Of a stretch of DNA of 64,000 nt, positions 59,621-64,000 are shown one piece after another. The notes beneath the pieces are model-generated. The model did not search any database and had not been told where the DNA came from. It worked only from the letters and a program-made list of their open reading frames with translations. Position numbers and translations under genes: made by a program. Each line of letters begins with the position of its first letter. Positions within the stretch are counted from its first letter, which is position 1. Origin of the DNA: Isochrysis galbana (Eukaryota; Haptophyta; Isochrysidales; Isochrysidaceae); contig CM030932.1 in NCBI GenBank assembly GCA_018136815.1, positions 9,612,429-9,676,428 of the forward strand, read 5' to 3'.

Positions 59621-61149
59621 TTAAGTCGCGCCGAGCTGTGCAGTCAAATGCTCGATGCACCGTCGCTGCCGTTTCAGCACTTCGTGCATCACGGCTACAT
59701 CTGCATTTCGGGGGATGAGACAGCCGTCACGAAACATGTGCCAGGGATAGCTGCAATGGGGGCGGGGGACAGTCTGGACAGTCGTAATGGCCAAACAAGG
59801 ACAAGACGGCACACATGGGAGAAGTGCACGAGGTAGTGATGGGCTTGGCTGCGGAGGTGCGCTCGTCTCTAGACGAGGCAGCCGCTGCGGCGCACCCGCT
59901 CGCCGCTTGCTCGCAACAGCTTCAAGTGCTTGCCGTGTGCGAAGAGCTTCCTGCTGCGTTTCTCGCCGAAGATGGCGTTCAGCTTCGAGTTCCATGCGCA
60001 GCTTGTTGAGCTCGACACTCGATCCGTCAGCTGGGCCGGCAAGCAACTCAACCTGTAGATGAGCAGGCATAGCGCACACTCATGGCATACGAGTACGACA
60101 AGCCCCGGGGCGCAATTCGCATTTTCCGGCTCCGCCTAGCCAGCGTGATCGCAGTGTGAAAGCAAGCGTTGGCACTGCAATGCTTGCGGCTCAACGCATA
60201 CCGAGAACTGCTGGCCGGCTGAAAGGCCTGCTGGGACCATTACGCTGTGGTACGAGCCATCTGGGGCTGCGACACGCACAAGTTCCCCTCCCGAGATCCC
60301 GCCCGGCACCGTGACCGTCAGTCGCGTCGTCACCGCCCCAACCACGTATGTATTCCCAGGGCCCGGAAGCGCCCCGCCTGGGGCAGCAATCTGTATCCCT
60401 TGCATCGCTTGACCCACTGCCCCGGTTGGCTGCATGCTGCCTGAAGGCATCGGACTGACTTGGACGGGACCTGCTGACGGGCCAGCGGGTGGCATCGCGC
60501 CGGGATGGACGCCTCCCAGTTGTAAGGCGGCGTGGGGCATCGTGCCCTGTCCCATGGGACCCTGCGCGAGTGTTCCCTGCCCAATGGGAGTGGGCGTCAC
60601 TGTGCCCTGCGGCATTGTAGCTTGCTGCCCTACAGCCTGAGTCATCATGCCTGGGTGCGGCAACCCTGGCGCGCCTGTCGGTAGATACGGCGCGCCCACT
60701 GGGCAAGCTGCCCCGCGCTGAGGCGGCGGCGCGCCCTGCGTGCCGGCGACCGGCTGGGAGATGGTGCCCGCCGGCGGCGCAGAGGGTACGAGCGGCAGCA
60801 CTGTCGGCACGGCGGCCGACGGCAGACTGGCGGGCTGCGGCGCGGGCTGCGGCGCGATGTTCCTGGTGGGCACTCCGGCGGTTGAAACGTACCCTTGCGG
60901 CAGCGCCGCGCTGGCCGGCTGCGCTGGTGTGGGCGTGGCTGCCTGGGGAGGCGGCGCCGACTCCATCGGCGGCGCGCGCGTGGCGACGAGCAGAAGGGCG
61001 AGGGGGAGAGGGGGGGCGGGGAGAGGGGGGGGGGGGGGAGAAGGGGGTAAAGGGGGGGTTAGAGGAAAGGGGCCGTCGGGCAGAGGGGGAGGGGGCGGGG
61101 GGGGGGGCAGAAGAGGGGAGGCGTTAGAACTTATAGCGTCGTAGGACAT
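59621..61149 (-). CDS. proline-rich protein with VTVPGG-type domain and coiled coil
   Basis: Two exons, 61149-60202 and 60052-59621, phase 0, intron 149 bp with GTATGC donor and CTACAG acceptor; 459 residues. The N-terminus is poly-proline (about residues 12-50). The middle (about 100-240) is Pro/Gly/Ala/Met-rich with repeated QGT/GTM units. Near 270-315 lies LTVTVPGGISGGELVRVAAP then SVMVPAGLSAGQQFSV, two copies of a short beta-rich VPxGxxxGxxFxV unit. Exon 2 opens with a Glu/Arg-rich coiled coil (VELNKLRMELEAERHLRRET) and ends with MHEVLKRQRRCIEHL. A further intron inside exon 2 cannot be excluded. Function unknown; perhaps a regulatory or scaffold protein. A MITE sits 8 bp upstream of the ATG. 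Confidence 0.65.
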
Positions 61150-61157
61150 CTTGTTTA

Positions 61158-61586
61158 GGGGTAGGTGAAAATATGTACATATAGTAACTACGTATTTGGG
61201 CCCTTCGTGGGCGATCTACATATTTGGGGGGGGGGGCATCTCCGACATATTTGGACTCTCTCTCTCTCTCGCACGGGGGGGGGGGTGCACGCGGGAAGGA
61301 CCGTTTTGTTCAGTGAGTCGCACGGCGGGAACGAGTACGTACATAATTAACTTTTACGTATTTCTTGAATGCTTGGTGGAGGGCGGAGTTCGGAGATCTC
61401 GGAGTGCGTTAGCGCGTTAGCTTACTTAGTACTGAGTATAGAAAACGCGAAAACTCGACTACTTAATAACTACATATTTTCGACATTTAAATATCATATT
61501 TGATATTTGGGCGTGGAGTCCACATATTTTCGACATATTCCAGCTACATATTTGGGCGATTTTTTCTACATATTTTTACCTACCCC
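61158..61586. mobile_element. MITE with TA target duplication, copy B
   Basis: 429 bp flanked by TA (61156-61157, 61587-61588). Ends GGGGTAGGTGAAAATATGTA / ACATATTTTTACCTACCCC, with internal ACATATTTGGG motifs, homologous to the copy at 57588. It lies immediately upstream of the proline-rich gene. Confidence 0.85.
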
Positions 61587-61650
61587 TAATCTTGTTAGCT
61601 AGCATCCCTAGCCACATACACCGGACGAGCCATGCACCAACCGCGCACAA

Positions 61651-61668
61651 CTATCGTTAAAACGATAG
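61651..61668. repeat. hairpin heading the MERAPPP ORF, copy 6
   Basis: CTATCGTTAAAACGATAG: 7-bp stem with TAAA loop, followed at once by GGTCATGGAGCGCGC. Same layout as 17771-17788 but with a compensatory stem difference. Confidence 0.75.
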
Positions 61669-61672
61669 GGTC

Positions 61673-62365
61673 ATGGAGCGCGCGCCGCCGCCCGCTCTCG
61701 CTGCCGCTGCCCTCGCCATGATGGACGAAAAGCTCATGGACACGCCGCTGTCGCCGAAGCGACCGCGCCAGGACGACCCCCCCAGTCAGGTGGGCACAGG
61801 AGCCGGCGGGCCGCGCCCGCGCATCACCATGAACGACATGTGCAAGGCCGCCATGCTGGCACCAGCTAGCAGGCAACACACCTCCTGCACAATCCACAGC
61901 CACACCAACCACAAAGCACCAGAGGGACGAACCCATAGGGAAGGCCCCCGGGCCGGGACCCTACACAGCCGCGTTACCGCCCTCGTGCTCCGGCGCGAGG
62001 GGCCGACCCGGCGCCATACAAGACAGGATCCCATAGGGGAAATATCGCATCAAAACAGGTACTGGAAAGAGCAGCTTTGGACCCCCATCAGGGGAGACAG
62101 CGGCAACAGGGAGGACGACACCGGGGAGACACTCCCCAGAGACGCCCAGAGGCACGCGGATGACCGCGCCTCGGGCGCTGGAACGACCAGCAAGACACCG
62201 GCCCCAGAGGCCCAACCTAACCAGCATAATCACGAATTTGGGCCAACACAACAGACACTCCGCACAAAACCCGCGAGAGGGAGTGACAACGCGGTAGACG
62301 CACTGAGACAACTGGACTCTAGAAAAAAAATCTTCTTAAAATTCCCCGCTACGCGTGCGGCGTGA
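61673..62365 (+). CDS. ORF of hairpin-headed repeat family (MERAPPP protein), copy 6
   Basis: 230 codons, homologous to the ORF at 17104-17766: both start MERAPPP, share DTPLSPKRPRQDDPPSQVGTG, a central REGPRAGTLH block and a hydrophilic tail. From about 62321 the frame runs into the tail of an oppositely oriented LINE, so the last 15 or so residues (KKIFLKFPATRAA) are not original. No known domain. Possibly an ORF1-like protein of a mobile element. Confidence 0.55.
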   Translation: MERAPPPALAAAALAMMDEKLMDTPLSPKRPRQDDPPSQVGTGAGGPRPRITMNDMCKAAMLAPASRQHTSCTIHSHTNHKAPEGRTHREGPRAGTLHSRVTALVLRREGPTRRHTRQDPIGEISHQNRYWKEQLWTPIRGDSGNREDDTGETLPRDAQRHADDRASGAGTTSKTPAPEAQPNQHNHEFGPTQQTLRTKPARGSDNAVDALRQLDSRKKIFLKFPATRAA

Positions 62366-63028
62366 GGCAGTGTGCTAGTGTACCTCCCTACTACCCAACC
62401 TTAACCCCTGACAACCCCCTCCCCCTTTCCCAGTTCCCTCTTTATCGGAGAAGCTGGTTCCGGGGAGGCCGCGCGCGCTGCTTCGGCCGGGAGTTGGAGA
62501 GAAGGGGGCTGGAGACTGTGATTCGTCCTTTATGCTAGTGTTAATTCGGGTTGCCTTCTATTGTATATCGTGGGATCATCATTGATATCCTCCGCGGTTT
62601 CTTCTAAGACGCGGTATTAAGTGCCCTAGGTGATGTTACGGATGTCTAGACCTCTCGCCGCCTGCAGGAGGTCTTCCGATGTTCCTAGGTTGAACTCCTT
62701 GTCCACCGTGTAGAGCGGACTTATCAATTTCTTAATGTGTTTGTTACTCGGGGCGTGTAGCCCCATATTCTCTCGTTGTTTTTTCAGCCTCTGAAAGAAC
62801 CCGACTTTCGCCGTTACTAATAGGTGGTATCTCGCAAGGATCGCTCTTAAGATCGACCTAACGGACCTGCCGTCCGCGTTGCCATATTGGATGTTATAAA
62901 AGCTAGTTAGGATGTACCTCCACGCCAGGATGCCTAAGTATCCCGAGGAGGGGTGCGGTCTGTCCACTTGATAGCAGAAAAGTCGTTGGGCTGTTTCGGA
63001 TCCCGGCCTAAGGCTAATCCCCAGAAGT
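62321..63028 (-). mobile_element. LINE 3' fragment (RT C-terminus plus 3' UTR)
   Basis: Minus-strand copy of the LINE at 33582. It retains the last 113 codons of the RT protein (62626-62967, ending in GLDIRNIT where the larger copy has GLDLRHIT) and the 3' UTR down to the T-rich end. It is 5'-truncated at about 63028. Codons are intact but the UTR has diverged in its first 130 bp. Confidence 0.9.
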
Positions 63029-63509
63029 CCTTACCACCACAGACGCAGCAAGCTCCACCTCAACCCACTCAACAACCACCGCTGCCGGGCGTGAGTTAGA
63101 ACCCATGCACTTTTCATACATAAACATGATGATTATGTTTATGTGAATGAGAAGAGGCAGAGGGGAGGAGGGCGTTCCGCAAATAGGTGCTCTTCTATCG
63201 ATCCACCGATGTTTATGTGAATAAGAAGAGGAGGCAGAGGGGTTAAAGTTAAAGTTGCACGCTCGGCCTATCTATAGATCTAGGAGGTAGGAGGGGTAGG
63301 TTGCTCCTCTAACGGCCCTATCTATGGGTAAGTTTTGCTAGGTAAGTTGCTCGAGTTGCTCAATGTTGCCTGTGGCCCTTAAAGTTGCTCAAAAGTTGCT
63401 CGCCCTCTCAAACACCCCAAAGTTGCTCAAAAGGTTGCCGGCAACTCTTGTCAGGCCCTAGGCGTCATCACGTCCCTCGGCTAGGGCACGCTGCTTCACG
63501 CTTCACGGC
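63029..63509. other. intergenic minisatellites
   Basis: Imperfect repeats of GATGTTTATGTGAATAAGAAG (63130-63240) and of AAAGTTGCTC (63245-63440). No gene supported. Confidence 0.6.
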
Positions 63510-63891
63510 ATGAACATGGTGGAGCTGGAGTTCGCTGCGGACAACAAGCTCAAGCGTCGATGGGTGGCGAAGGCGAGCGTGCGCGTGCAGGTGTGTTGGC
63601 GCGTTGGCTGTGTTGTTTGTGTTGCGTGCGCACTGTTGCCCGTCCTTTGGTCTCACTTCCCGTTGTGCGCGCGTTGTTGATAAGGTCCAAGTCCATATGG
63701 ACGCCACCACCTCAAGTGATGAGGAGACAGGGTGCGTTGAGGTCCACGTTCTCACCCATCACGAAGGCCCTCAGCTTGCTGCGCATGAGAGCGCGCGCAA
63801 GATGAAGCAAAAGCCTCCACCTGTGGGGCCAGCCCGCACCCCACCCGCCTGGCCCGTCGTTCGTAGTGCACACGGGCTCCCCCCCCCGTAG
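63510..63891 (+). CDS. small hypothetical protein, two exons
   Basis: Exons 63510-63590 and 63685-63891 join in phase 0 across a 94-bp intron (CAG/GTGTGT donor, GATAAG acceptor) to give 95 residues: MNMVELEFAADNKLKRRWVA, then VQVHMDATTSSDEETGCVEV and a Pro-rich tail. The valine-rich alternating pattern suggests a small beta-strand domain. Family not recognised. The start could lie in an upstream exon. Confidence 0.4.
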
Positions 63892-64000
63892 GGGGGGTAG
63901 AGCGAGCGGGGGTGAGAGTGTGAGGTTTAGACGATGGCGAGCGTGATACCAGAGGGGTGTGAGTCAGTAGCAGCATAGCGAGCACCTTCAAGAATGTTTT

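Overview
This window looks like nuclear DNA of a GC-rich unicellular eukaryotic alga. Genes are split by short introns of about 70-140 bp with GT-AG borders, plus one probable GC-AG intron. One gene encodes a plastid-type FabG with a bipartite (signal plus transit) leader, which suggests a secondary red plastid. A haptophyte fits best, but that is an inference from overall character; no rRNA or organelle marker is present.

Layout. 1-2.2 kb: a short hairpin-ended repeat, a small TOM22-type mitochondrial import gene and simple repeats. 2.2-15.0 kb: a complete, very young Ty3/gypsy chromovirus on the minus strand (LTRs 2205-3049 and 14134-14984). 15.5-24.1 kb: a mitochondrial-type membrane protein, a hairpin-headed repeat ORF, an EGLN-like prolyl hydroxylase, plastid FabG and a six-exon GINS subunit SLD5. 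24.1-29 kb: satellites, simple repeats and an AT-rich orphan ORF. 29-32.1 kb: a seven-exon lipoxygenase-family gene with an N-terminal membrane segment. 32.4-37 kb: a deleted chromovirus relic abutting a 5'-truncated LINE. 37.5-38.9 kb: FOXRED1. 42-45.9 kb: an importin-13/transportin-3-type karyopherin. 47.8-53.6 kb: a giant FG-repeat/ankyrin/kinase/RING-IBR fusion. 53.8-58 kb: a foldback (long-TIR) element, a solo LTR of the chromovirus and a MITE. 59.6-61.6 kb: a proline-rich two-exon gene with a second MITE 8 bp upstream of its ATG. 61.6-63 kb: another hairpin-headed ORF and a LINE tail. 63.5-63.9 kb: a small two-exon ORF.

The most unusual element is the chromovirus. Between Gag and protease it carries a phage-type cytosine-C5 methyltransferase-like domain. 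Gag and Pol are in the same frame, separated by a single UAG followed by G. The first 57 Gag codons lie inside the LTR, so each LTR copy, including the solo one, is partly coding. A second, deleted copy keeps the overlapping part of the methyltransferase without any amino-acid change despite many nucleotide differences, which points to selection on that domain. The cellular genes are otherwise unrelated housekeeping genes (import, respiration assembly, replication, nuclear transport, fatty-acid synthesis) with no operon logic.
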